The position numbers were made by a program, and so were the translations under genes. The notes below the pieces were generated by a model. That model ran no database searches. It saw only the letters and a list, made by a program, of their open reading frames with translations, and had not been told where the DNA came from. Positions 1 to 10,398 of a DNA stretch of 64,000 nucleotides are shown here, one piece after another; positions within the stretch are counted from its first letter, which is position 1; every line of letters begins with the position of its first letter. The stretch comes from Atrina japonica (lineage: Eukaryota; Mollusca; Bivalvia; Pterioida; Pinnidae). The stretch is taken from positions 310,001 through 374,000 of the forward strand of contig BROG01000254.1 in assembly GCA_030159075.1 (NCBI GenBank), in the 5' to 3' direction.

Positions 1-120
1 ATGTAAAATGTCCCATAGTATTTGAAACATTACAAAAATTTTGTCTATTAGAATTCCAGCATGTTTTTTTTATATCAACTTCAGTGTATTTATGTGTAGA
101 ATCAGAGTGGTGTTTTTGAC
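1..120 (-). pseudogene. Penelope-like element RT fragment (cut by window edge)
   Basis: On the minus strand this matches, base for base in long blocks, the RT segment seen on the plus strand at 9665-9741 (CACCACTCTGATTCTACACA.. reading toward MLEFLIDxIFV). It is broken by indels and no open frame remains. Confidence 0.7.
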
Positions 121-167
121 TTGATTCTGTTGATATCACATCACTGCTTCTTTTATTTTATTGGAAT

Positions 168-236
168 TGTTTGTTTGTTTGTTTTATTGTTGTTTAACGT
201 CCCACTCAAGAGTCTTTCACTCATATGGAGACGATA
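168..236 (-). repeat. SINE-A 3' tail fragment
   Basis: The (TGTT)n run followed by ATTGTTGTTTAACGTCCCAC and CTCATATGGAGACG equals the 3' end of the tRNA-derived SINE found complete at 35750-36043. Only the tail is present. Confidence 0.7.
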
Positions 237-499
237 TATTGACATATGTATGAAAATTGTCATTATTTTTAAAGTTGACCAAAACGTCTCACAATCAGTC
301 GATATATCTAAAGGAACTGTCAAAAGTAAATGTAGGACACCGTATTACTTTTCTTCTTCTTTAGTGTGCCTTCAGCAGTTTCTGAATACATATTGAAGTC
401 TCCTTGGTTATGAATAAAGGAACAGGTGGGTCAATTTTTAAAGGGTGGCACAATTGGTTCCCGTCTTCATGTTTGATTGTCCGACAGTTTTCATTGAAA

Positions 500-650
500 G
501 ATCAATTAAAGGAACGTCTCCGAACATTACAATAAATTTTGTAGTATTAGAAATTCGCCGGTGATGCATGTTTTTTTATATCAATGAACTTCAGAAGATG
601 TTGATGTTGCATGTTGTAATTGAATCAGAGTGGTGCTAGGTTTATATGAC
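500..650 (-). pseudogene. Second degraded copy of the PLE RT fragment
   Basis: It repeats the same RT stretch as bases 1-120 (CAGAGTGGTG.., GAATTTCTAATA on the minus strand) with many indels. The bases between these two copies (237-500) hold nothing I can assign. Confidence 0.55.
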
Positions 651-1770
651 AAAAATAAGTGTCCTGATTTTTTTGTGATTTAGCCAATCACTAGATATTT
701 GTAGTTTAAGGAAAAAAAGACGTTTCTGTTCAGAACAGTCATCGTTTGTAACGCGTGCAGGCTTAAACAGTCTGTGATAAGCGATGTCCATTATAACGGA
801 GTTCAGTATGTATTCTGGAGTTGAAGAATCCGTGTAGGGGTTCATTCTTGCTTCCTGAAAAAGTTCATTAAGAATTGTAAAAGGAACATAATAAAGTTTG
901 CTGCGAATGTGATGAATGCCCATTTGTTAACATAAGGTAAAAGAGATGAAAAAGTGACATCATGTATGTATGGTCGGTTGTATGAACGATGACTTCGTTT
1001 ACGTCTTACGTTAGAATTAAAAAGTTCCATCGCATTAACACCATTAGATTGCCTACACTTTGGATAATATCGTTACATCCATAGGGGTATGCAGTGCCAA
1101 GCTTTTTAATCCAAAATTCTTCACGTTGTCTACGGAAGGGGTACTCAAGGTGGGATTGTTGGTCCAGTGGTATTTTTTTTCAATTATACGCACTCTCATA
1201 GACAAGATGGAATGGTCAGGGGAGTTGAAATGTCGATAGAGTATCTGGTTACCCCAATTATTAATCTCGAATCGATTACCAGATACTCTTATATTTAAGG
1301 GCCCCTTAGTCTCGTCAACATAAATCAAACCACACAAGGTACACTCAATTCCATAAACAACGTTAAATTATTTGCAATCTAGATGATCCCAGCTTCTGGT
1401 GTTGTAATGCTTATTTGTCAGATTGCTGGTGAACCCTTGATCAGTTATTAATATATGACATGTTTTACAGTTTTTGACAAAACATTTTGAAATTGTTGGT
1501 ATATTATTAGAAAATGAACTATCAAAAATGTCATCAAGTTGAATCTGACAATTTTTATGGGAACATAAGCATTATTTTGTTTATACCATAACTGGTCATC
1601 GTTTGACTGTATAAATGATAAGTTGGTAATGTCCCGAAAGACAACCCGAGGAGCACCAAACAATCTCTGAGATTCTGTACTCCCGATAGACTTCACAGAA
1701 GGACACCTTTTTATATTGGGCGCCGTGTCATCCAGTATGCAATTTTTTGGTACTTGTTTATGCATTAAAT
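642..1770 (-). pseudogene. Penelope-like element, N-terminal half with GIY-YIG-type region (Naiad-like)
   Basis: Read from 1770 down to 642 this is the amino-terminal part of a Penelope-like retroelement protein, broken by frameshifts. A Cys-containing segment (ECTLCGLIYVDETKGPLN, ~1345-1280) matches the GIY-YIG endonuclease start, usually GLIYVGETKGxLN, with Gly changed to Asp. NNWGNQILYRHFNSPDHSIL follows. Then come an RRKRSHRSYNRPYIHDVTF basic segment (~1020-960) and a GIHHIRSKLYYVPFTILNEL..IIMDIAYHRLFKPARV-like block (~920-730). An endonuclease placed before the RT is the layout described for the Naiad clade. No intact frame survives. The RT half is absent except for the pieces at 500-650 and 1-120. 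Confidence 0.7.
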
Positions 1771-1958
1771 GTATATGTACCGAGTGACAAGTATCCTCGG
1801 GGACAATATGTCCACCAGCAGTGATACATACTCGTTAGGATAATCACATATTTTAAACTTAGAAGGACATGAAATTTTCTTTATTCACAGGAAAATAGGA
1901 ATAGGCCAAACTTGACACACACTTTTAATTCATGCAGGCTGGTCAATAAGGGATCATC
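1771..1958. other. Unassigned spacer
   Basis: No coding similarity or repeat recognised in this short AT-rich stretch. Confidence 0.5.
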
Positions 1959-2370
1959 TCACAAATGCAAGTTAACACACATTTCAAGTTTTTTGTTTGT
2001 TTTATGTTGTTTTGCGTCCAGCGTGCCAAGAAAAGTATCCTGGAAAGTAGCCGGAGAAAACAAGAGACATAACACCCAAGTATTGTTTCTTAATGTCACA
2101 AGTTTTCTTATCCAGGAAGATTTAATTGCTTTGATGAAATTTGTTATATCTACCATTTGAAGACCCCCATCCAAATATGAATTTACCAAAATATTTCGTT
2201 TGATCTTATCCACGATATTTTGCCAAACAAATATGAAGAATTTTGTATTATATTCACTGATTATTTCAGTTTTATGATTAGGTAAAGAAAGAAATAGATA
2301 ATTGAATTTGGGAACGATAAAAGATTTAACTACAGTTATTCTGCCAATTGGAGATATATTTTGTATAGTT
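1959..2370 (-). pseudogene. LINE ORF2 C-terminal fragment
   Basis: On the minus strand a frame reads GRITVVKSFIVPKFNYLFL, then IVDKIKRNILVNSYLDGGLQ and MVDITNFIKAIKSSWIRKL. This P-x-G-(K/R)-x-x-V-x-K-S-x-x-x-P-K-x-x-Y ... DGG-L-x-M-x-D-x-x-x-x-x-x-A-(I/L)-K-x-x-W-(I/L)-R pattern is typical of the region after the reverse transcriptase in non-LTR elements. One frameshift near 2215 separates the two blocks. No RT or endonuclease domain is present here. Confidence 0.75.
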
Positions 2371-3314
2371 TATATAAACTATTTTGTATTGACCATACCT
2401 TTTATAGCATTGTTTCATCTATTTTTCAGAAACTTTTTGTTTTGTTGTAGTTTATATTCAAACCACAGATAAAAAAATTCCATTTCTAGAGCAGTTAAAA
2501 TGAATGTATTGAAACCACTCAATACCTAACAAAGTGGCTCGGTGTCAAAATTTACTGGTACCCAAAACTAGTTCCCTGCCTAAGGGGACACATGATGATA
2601 CACCGTCTTTCAAGCGAAAAAAATTCAGCTAAACTTTTTTTAGCTACCTAACCAACGTTATATGGGCTTGTTTTTTTCCATCGTTTATTTTCAAAAAAAA
2701 CAAAAAATCACAGATCCTTGAAAAAAATCCTTATTGTTTTTTGGTATCCAAAAGTAACTTTCTAGAGCAGTTACATAATGTATGTAACTGAGCTGTCTGG
2801 AATTGTATGTTCCGTCAGTTAAATATATAACGATACTGGTATCATCGCCATACTGCGATCCTGTGCTCGGTGTCATCAATTTCTATACCTTTGAATGGTT
2901 TTGTTTTATTTTTACTTCTTCAATCAAAATATTGATCACAATAGATTATCCCTGCTGTGTAAGATATTTTGACAGATAAGGGGAATGTTCTAACACATGG
3001 TATTCGCCCTGCATAGCACCCTTCATTTCATATAGCTAAAACATTCAGAAATACAGTGAAACTTGTAAAGAAAGACAATCTTGGGGACACAGATTTTAGT
3101 CTATATGCTATACATGCAGACGAAAATTTATATTCTGTAAAGATTTAGAAGAGTAAAGACACTTTGGGCCCCAACGATGGTTTTTAAATATATTTCTTGT
3201 ATTTATTTCCAGAAGTTTGAACTGTTTCATGATAATACTGGTACCACCCTTTCTGTATTTGTAAGTGCCTTCATTGATTAGGAACTTAGTTTAATACAAA
3301 AATCCTAAACAAAG
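2371..3314. other. Unassigned, with internal degraded duplications
   Basis: No gene seen. Short phrases recur here and at 3400-3520 (TTTCTAGAGCAGTTA.., GTATGTAACTGAGCTGTCTG). This suggests two or three rounds of duplication of old transposon sequence. Confidence 0.4.
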
Positions 3315-3405
3315 CACTTTTTCAAAATCACGTTCCCGTATAACACTCTGCGATATACCTACAACGTGAAGCCGATCTGATCCTTATTGGATTTTGGTAT
3401 CCCAT
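3315..3405 (+). pseudogene. Small degraded PLE fragment
   Basis: TTTTCAAAATCACGTTCCCG .. CCTACAACGTGAAGCCGATCT .. TTATTGGAT is a decayed copy of the PLE stretch at 5465-5560 on the same strand. Confidence 0.6.
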
Positions 3406-3559
3406 ATAAGAGAGCTAAAAATGTAACTCTTCTAGAGTAAGTTCTCCATATGAGAAACTTCATTGACATTATGTATCAGATGTGTACTTAACTGAGCTTT
3501 TAGAATTGGTCTCTGATAGTGTATTGTATGTTTACAAATCCAGAAATTTCATCTATGTT

Positions 3560-4130
3560 TTTTAAAGGTGGTATATAATTGGAATACTAGATTGGCTATG
3601 AGTTTTTGGTTTGTTTAATTACTTTCTATATTGGGTGTTCTAATAGCCAGCAGAGGAGACGCTGACAAATCTTCCGGACACCTGGTCTTATTCCGACGTT
3701 TAGGAAGCAGACCTTCATTGAATCAAAAGTAATTGTTCCTTCATGTATATCGACGACCATTTTGCACAATCTAATTGTCGTAATATCCCAGCCGTGTTAT
3801 AGATGGACAGAATTGAGTTTTTAGTTTATTGATTAGTATACGACTTCTTTTCAATTTTACTTTGAAGTAGTAATATATCACAACTGCAGGATCCTTCCGA
3901 TATAGATATATAATTATACTAAAATTCCAATAATCCCAATTCGAAGCTGTTAAAGGGGACTATACTCTGAATAAGTGAGCTGTTGAGTGCCTTTACAGAA
4001 AAAAAAATATTTGGATTTTTTCACGGCGGGGTGTGACCTACAGGGGATGCTTACTCCTATGGTATTTGGTTTCCAGAGTCCGTTTTTGTCCAAGAATAAA
4101 GAAGCGTTACACATAGACATAAACAATACT
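3560..4130. other. Unassigned spacer
   Basis: AT-rich, no open frame of note and no repeat recognised, apart from homopolymer runs. Confidence 0.4.
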
Positions 4131-4335
4131 ATATTACTACATATCTTGTGATATAAGGTCAGGACCAGTGTGGTATTCCTATACATATAGTAAGGCTAGG
4201 ATTTTTATTTAATTGCAAGTGAAAAAGTGCCAAAGTGGGGTTTCTGAAGCAATTTCCACAAAAAATATATAGGAATGTAAGAATTTTTATGCCTGAGTAT
4301 ATGTAAAGAAGTTCGTTTGAATTCTGTTCGTCGAA
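4130..4335 (+). mobile_element. Partial copy of MITE family 1 (AGGGGCATTAGC type)
   Basis: Shares AAGGTCAGGACCAGTGTGGT, the AATTGCAA..GAAAAAGTGCCA segment and GCAATTTCCACAAAAAATAT with the complete copies at 25791 and 34867. Both ends are missing. Confidence 0.65.
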
Positions 4336-4905
4336 CACAGAAAACAGAAACAAATTTTATATTTAACAAAACAAATTTATTCAACATAGACAAATTTTAT
4401 CCATGTATATCCACTTTCTCACTAACACTTATTCACATAAATTTTCTCACAACAAAAAAAATCCAGTTATTACATATATTAGAAACAAACACAATTTAAT
4501 TATTGTTCAATATAACTACTGGTGATGTATAATAATGTCACTTCAGTTAATGATATAAAAAAGCCTTTTTTCCAGTTCAATGTTGTACAGAATTAACACA
4601 CAGTGAAACAGTTTGTAAACTAAACATTTCAGATTCCATGGTAAGTATATTGAATTCACATGTTGTTATCGTATATTTTTATATCTTCCATAAATACAGA
4701 TTTCACTTGTTTAGAAGCACTGCTATGGATACATGTAGTTGGTACCCACTAAACTGTTTATTTCTTAATTTCATGTATTCTGGCAAACTTTTTGGTAGTT
4801 TAATTTTTTTTTTTTTTTTAATATAGAGGCAATTCTCTTCATTCCACAACTATTCTCAGGTCTATAAATCCAGCATAGCATCCAAGCTATTCAATTACAA
4901 ATGGG
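4336..4905. other. AT-rich spacer
   Basis: No gene or repeat recognised. It ends with a T-run at about 4805-4820. Confidence 0.4.
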
Positions 4906-5608
4906 TTTTGCATTGCCTAGACATCAACCATCTTCTACATAACACCGTCACGTGTTCATGTGCATCATCTCCCCTCAGATATAATCCTATCGGGTATGTC
5001 ATCACCGGCGACGTTTCTATTGTTGAAAATGAAACCCTAAAAAATCTTATTGTAAGAGGTCCAAAATACTGCGAAGCCCGTTCCTTTAATTGGCGACAGA
5101 ATTTCAGTTTAGTTATGAATTCTGTCGAAGATTATGCCAGACGATGGGCCAAACATGAAGATGTGGAACCGGACACCTTGTCTGAATGGCTAAAAGCCAC
5201 ACGATGGTTAATAAAATATCGTATTCAAAAACATAAAGGAACTATGAAAACACGTCATCCCTCTGTATTTAGTGATCCAGAAGTGGTAACCGAGCTGGAT
5301 AGATAATATGACCAATGTGTACTGGTCTCAGCAGACAAAGCCTCAAATAATATAGTTTTTATTTGCAAGGCGCATAACTATAATTGTTTATTAGAGGAAC
5401 TAGGGTTTAATACGAATTCTGGTAACCCTACATAAACACGTACCCCATTATCAAAGGACGAGATCCTTCAAAATCACGTGTCCGTATTACATTCTTTTGA
5501 TGTACCTACAACCGATACCGATTTTGAGCTACCATATTTATATTGGATACCTAAACTTCACAAAACCCCATATAGGCAGAGGTATATAGCAGGATCCAGC
5601 AAATGTTC
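4906..5608 (+). pseudogene. Penelope-like element, region before and into the RT
   Basis: An open stretch from about 4908 to 5306 reads YNPIGYVITGDVSIVENETL .. RGPKYCEARSFNWRQNFSLV .. VEDYARRWAKHEDVEPDTLS. After a stop at 5306 the frame continues with VLVSADKASNNIVFICKAHN, a second stop near 5433, then ILQNHVSVLHSF and LPYLYWIPKLHKTPYRQRYI, up to AGSSKCST where the hAT element interrupts it. The Y-x-x-PK-x-HK motif is typical of Penelope-like RTs. The 3' half resumes at 9329. The copy is inactive (stops, insertion). Confidence 0.8.
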
Positions 5609-6477
5609 CACTGGCGTAGCTGCTTATTAGCACTGTAAGCACGTGCTTACAAATAATTTTTTTTTTTTTTTTTCAGTTGTTGATTATCTTTTGTAATCTG
5701 TTCTAAATAATTATTTTAATCCTACTTTCCCACAAAAGTATAAAACACGTCGGTAATATGTGGAATTAAAAAAAAATGGGCTGCTCCATTATGGGTAATT
5801 ATCGCTTTGTAGCTCCGACCAGAGTCGAAGATATATTATTGTAGGCTAGCTATCTTTAGTGGTGTTACCCTTAAAATTGTTCCACGTTCGATTTTTTAAA
5901 TAACCCTCCCAAAGCAACATTTAAGTTTACTTTTGTTTATTTTAATGAAAAGGAAACGTTTGATTTTTATCCTGCAGTACATGATCAACAATGAAATTCA
6001 TCGCGCAATAAAAGTCGTTGAATCTTATACATTTATAAACAATGTTCTTCACTGTAAGTCTTCGGTATGTTTATGTAAATGTATAAAATCTTGTAGAATC
6101 AGGATCTTGCACGATCTTGAATTTCATGACCGGATAAGAACGCTAGTTTTATTCTGCGTTCATTGTTGATCTTGAATTTCATATACTAAGTATAAAATCT
6201 AAACGACGCTGTGACACAGATAAGTTGGTTTGAGCGTCATTTTAGCGTTCAATCGAAGACCGTTGAAATCACGTTCGTGCGACCTATTCGTACCATTTAA
6301 AAAAAGTTTTCCCAGATAACATAATCAGTTGAAAGCAGACCAAACAAAATGAAGAGAAGTAAATCAAGAGAAGGGGACAAGTAAAAGTGACAAAGTATTT
6401 CTCTAAACCGAAAAAATGTTTCATCCGCTAGTCCCGTCACAAGTATTGATGAGCACCTCGTAGAAAAGCAAAGTTCA

Positions 6478-6665
6478 TCAGAGTCCGTCAGTCTTGAACA
6501 AGATGCTGCTCAAAGCATCGATGTCGCAGATAGCGATATTGCATCTGTTAGCCCCCCCTACATTGGAATCAGAGTCCGTCAGTCTTGAAAAAGATGCCAC
6601 TGAACGCATCGGTGTTGCAGATAGCGATGTTGCATCTGTTAGCCCCCCCCTACATTGGAATCGGA
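6478..6665 (+). repeat. 91-bp tandem duplication in the hAT N-terminal region
   Basis: Two copies, plus the start of a third, of a unit beginning GAGTCCGTCAGTCTTGA at 6481 and 6572, with spacing 91-92. Each encodes VSLExDAxxxIxVADSDxAS. The duplication is imperfect. Confidence 0.8.
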
Positions 6666-6772
6666 GTCCAAATCTGCTCAACTCAGAAACTTAGATATGG
6701 CATTGCATAAAAACAAATGTTGATGACAAACAGAAGCTTTTCCTGTTAAAAACACAATTGGGTCATTCCAAC

Positions 6773-8843
6773 ATCGTATGTTTTTCCCCTTAGAAAAATT
6801 CCCGGGACAAATAGGGTGTTTAACAAAACATGGTTAGACAAATACCTTAACTCATGTATTCAGAATCTGAAGATGGCCTGTATTGCATATACTGTGTTCT
6901 GTTTAACAGTACAGAAAACGCATTTGTTCGGGACCCTGTGCATGACTGGGCAAACTTGGGAACTCTGATTAAACGTCATTTAAAGCAACCTGGTCATGGA
7001 AACTGTGTGTAGAAAGCAGCGAAAATTTTGCGTCCGTTGCTGAGGGCAAAAAGGAAGATGTTGTTTCGATGCTGAGTACCTCTTTCCAGCATAAAATTTC
7101 AAGAAACCGCGATATACTAAAGAGCATCTTGAAAACTATCTATCTGTGTGGAAAACAGAATATCCCTCTCCGTGGTCATACGGAAGACAAGAGTAATTTC
7201 ATTGCCCTGATCAAATTCAGAGCTGAAACTGATAAAGTTTTGGCTGATCATCTGAAGAATAGTCCCCCAAATGCGAGATATTTATCTCCGCATATACAAA
7301 ATGAGTTGATCAATATTTGTGGACAACAAATACAGCAACGCATCGTTGATGAGTGTAATGCTGCTAATTGCTTTAGCATTATAGCAGACGAAACTACTGA
7401 TGTTTCAACCAAGTCGCGTTATGCCTTCGTTATGTAGGTACTGATACCGAGGGAGCACTGAAAGTGAAAGAGGGGTTCGTCGGATTTGCGGAAGCCAGCT
7501 CTACAACTGGAGAGGCTCTTGCAGCAACCATTATGGGTAAACTTAATGAATATGGTATAGTCACACAGGCCATGAGGGGACAAGGTTATGACGGAGCTGC
7601 GAATATGGCAGGTAAACTTTCTGGGGTTCGAACACGCATTCAAGCTGAAATTCCAGAAGCCCATTATGTACACTGCTATGCACATTGCTTGAATTTGGCT
7701 GTGGTAAAATCGTGTCAACTACCTATTATCCGTAATACCGTTGATATTGTAAAGGATGTTTCGTTTGCGTTTAGTTATTCTTCAAAACGAACAGGAAGGT
7801 TTAAAACAATGCTGGAGCAGGCTGACCCAGAACAGAGAGAGGCGCTGGACGGTCGGAGAAAAATTAAGGGCATGTGCGAAACCAGATTGTCTAGTAGGGC
7901 TGACGCTTTGAACACATTCAAATCAGCACATTCCATCATTGTTGATACCTTAGACGACCTGGCGACCGATGGTGATCTAAAAATGCCAAACAATTGAAGC
8001 TTGCAATTCAAGATTTCGGGTTTATGGTTGCACTTGTTGTAGCAGAGCATGTTTTACAGTACAGTTTAGCTCTTTCTAACTTGCTACAGAGACCCACTCT
8101 TGACCTCGTAGAGGCTGCATCTGAGGCGAAGGCCGTCATTGCAAGTTTCAGAAGAATCAGGCAGGATGACAATATTTGGCAAGAACTTTACAGAGACATC
8201 CTAACGCTTGCCGAGAAACAAGATGTACAACCAAGTAAGCCTAGGACGGCAGGTCGACAACAACATAGAAACAATATGCCGGCGGACACACCCGAGCAGT
8301 ACTGGAGAAGGTCAGTTTTTCTATCCAATGCTCGATCATATGGCCAATGAGATCGAAGAACGGATCGTAGTTCCCAAAGACAGGTTCCTTGCCCAATACT
8401 TGATTCCGTCTAGACTTAACTCGCTTACTCGCGATATGGAACCTGACGTTTTTGCCCCATTCGTAGCAGACTTGCCAGAAGGCGATTTAGCAACATCCCG
8501 AACGGAGTTGGTCAGATGGAGGTGCAATGTGGGCGAATACCAATGACAAACCCAGTACATTGATTGAAACGCTACAACATGCTAAGCGTGAACTTTATCC
8601 CAACATCCATACAGCCGTGAAGATTCTTCTGACTATGCCAGTCACTTCTGCAACAGCGGAGCGGTCATTCAGTGCCCTGAAACGTGTAAAGACCTACCTT
8701 CGATCAACAATGGTAGAGGGACAGGTTGAATGGCTTGTCACTGATGCATGTGCATCCAGAAATCGAACTTGATTTTTGACCAAGCCATCAATACTTTTGC
8801 GTCTGATGGTAACCGCAAAATCCATCTTCTGTTCCCTTATTAA
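6773..8843 (+). pseudogene. hAT transposase relic (TTF-type finger, DUF4371, hAT dimerisation)
   Basis: The relic has at least five frame breaks. In order it has: a TTF-type zinc-finger part (~6840-7010) with SESEDGLYCIYCVLFN and WANLGTLIKRHLKQPGH; a DUF4371-like part (~7069-7990) with IADETTDVSTKSRYAF, then GQGYDGAANMAGKLSGVRTR and YVHCYAHCLNLAV; and a C-terminal hAT dimerisation segment (~8560-8770) with TSATAERSFSALKRVKTYLR. An HPEIELDF..FASDGNRKIHLLFPY tail ends at the TAA at 8841-8843. Frameshifts fall near 6873, 7435, 7985, 8310, 8527 and 8785. The family resembles ZMYM-type and related TTF-finger hAT proteins. It is not functional. Confidence 0.85.
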
Positions 8844-9328
8844 ACCGGACGGTAGTTACAGTTTTGGAGTATTTTCCACATTGCCCTGTCGCTGCTCAGG
8901 CCTATGTCTTATATTGAAAATTATATTGTTGTTTATATAGCTTTGTGCCATAACATCTTAACGACAGTTCTCAGAAAAAGTAAAAAAAAAAAAGACAAAG
9001 CACAGAAAAAAAAACTAAAAAAAAGAAGTGTCTTGAAGAGATTTCCCAGAAAACAAAACTCAAAAAAATAAAAAAAAATAATAAAAAAAATTGTTTAAAA
9101 AGGAAAAAAAAGAAAAAGAGAAAAAAATCAAAGCTGGCTGTGATTCTTTGCTATCTGATATCCTTGTTTCCATGCATATTTTATATAACTAGCTCAATAG
9201 CTAAATGTGGGGATCAAATGCCGGGAGAGGGCCAAATTCATCCTCTGACATTCAAATTCTGCTCAGCTTCTGGGGGGCTGCCGCCCCCCCCCCCGCTTAC
9301 AAATTAAAAAATCTTGGCTACGCCGCTG

Positions 9329-9741
9329 TGTTCTACCAAACCTTTATCTTTACTCCTTACCAAGATACTAACAGCCGTTAAGGAGAAACTTCAGCAGTAC
9401 TGTACAGTTGCTTATTCCAGAAGCGGTGTAAATCAGATGTGGATACTTAAAAATTCTAAACAACTTTTAGAAAATTTGAAGGCACACAATTTTTCTCAGA
9501 TTCACATTATCAAAGCATACGACTTCTCTACTCTTTACACAACAGTTCCACATAAAAAATTAAAAGAGAGTCTTTTTAGCATCATAGACAACTGTTTTTT
9601 TACTAAAAGTGGTACCCGGAAATTGAAATAACTAGTGATTGGTTATTGTGATACTTATTTTGTCAAACACCACTCTGATTCTACACATAAATACACTGAA
9701 GATGATATAAAAAAGATTCTGGAATTTCTAATAGATAACCG
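9329..9741 (+). pseudogene. Penelope-like RT, continuation after the hAT insertion
   Basis: Reads STKPLSLLLTKILTAVKEKL, YSRSGVNQMWILKNSKQLLE and the motif-A segment AYDFSTLYTTVPHKKL, with the catalytic Asp present. After a stop at about 9630 it continues to HHSDSTHKYTEDDIKKILEF. It then stops matching at about 9741, before the VGIPMG..(Y/F)xDD part of the RT. Confidence 0.8.
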
Positions 9742-10175
9742 CCAACGAAAAGGCAACTGAACATTTTACCCAGTGAAACAGAGTAATCGCAAACAAGACT
9801 GTTATACCGACCGTAAAATTTGCGGAACGTTGACATCAAACGCGGTTTTCGATATCCGTGTGTCAATAATTTGTCAGTGAGTAGTTTACCTCTGTATATA
9901 AAATGTTTATATGTTGAACACGCCCTGGCATATCGGATCATGTATGAAATATAAACTCCATATGCGGGTAACTGTGGGATATTACTACTTAAATGTGGAA
10001 AATTTACGATGGCAAAGCCGAATTCGTCGCGTTTATTGTAGAGCCTAATTGCCAATTTCCCGTCTGTGTCTATAGTAAGTAAAATGTCTAAGTAAGAAGC
10101 GGGTGTGCTTGATTCTGTTGTATCTTTAATTTCTAGTTCGCTGGGATATATCGCATTGACACCTGTGAAAGCGTT
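9742..10175 (-). pseudogene. Penelope-like RT C-terminal half, inverted
   Basis: On the minus strand: YPSELEIKDTTES .. SYLDILLTIDTDGKLAIRLY .. FAIVNFPHLSSNIPQLPAYG .. QMIRYARACSTYK-like sequence .. STFRKFYGRYNSLVCDY. This is the region that normally follows the RT active site in the same family as 9329-9741, but on the opposite strand. Plus and minus halves therefore meet tail to tail near 9741. The (Y/F)xDD motif itself is not present in either half. Confidence 0.78.
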
Positions 10176-10299
10176 CGAACGGTATAACAGAATGATTTCA
10201 ACTACTGTCCATGGTAAACACACATAGAACAACAAACAAAACATATTTTAACATGAACAAATTCGTGACAGTAATCTTATCAATCTAAGCAGTAAAAAG

Positions 10300-10336
10300 T
10301 GGGAAATGTTTTAAAAGAAAAGACAGCTAATGCCCC
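10300..10336 (-). mobile_element. Terminal fragment of MITE family 1
   Basis: CAGCTAATGCCCCTTTAA is the TIR with its TTAA end. The rest of the element is not recognisable to the left. Confidence 0.5.
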
Positions 10337-10398
10337 TTTAAATTTAATTATTTAAATAGTAACAATTGGATGATCTGATCTATAACTTGGATTTGTGT

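Larger units (their letters stand above)
5609..9328 (+). mobile_element. hAT DNA transposon inserted in a PLE, degenerate
   Basis: A 3.7-kb insertion splits a Penelope-like RT exactly within the AGSSKCST|KPLSLLLTK region. The terminal inverted repeats are CACTGGCGTAGC at 5609-5620 and, inverted, GGCTACGCCGCTG at 9316-9328. Similarity extends inward (TGTAAGC). The flanks TGTTCCAC (5604-5611) and TGTTCTAC (9329-9336) look like an 8-bp target duplication with one difference, though the left one overlaps the TIR. Between the termini lies a broken transposase. The right ~350 bp (8980-9290) is A-rich and ends in a C-run. Confidence 0.8.

Noticed and set aside
121..396. 91-codon open stretch at the window start
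   Set aside because: It crosses a SINE tail and PLE scrap and starts with no recognisable coding signal.
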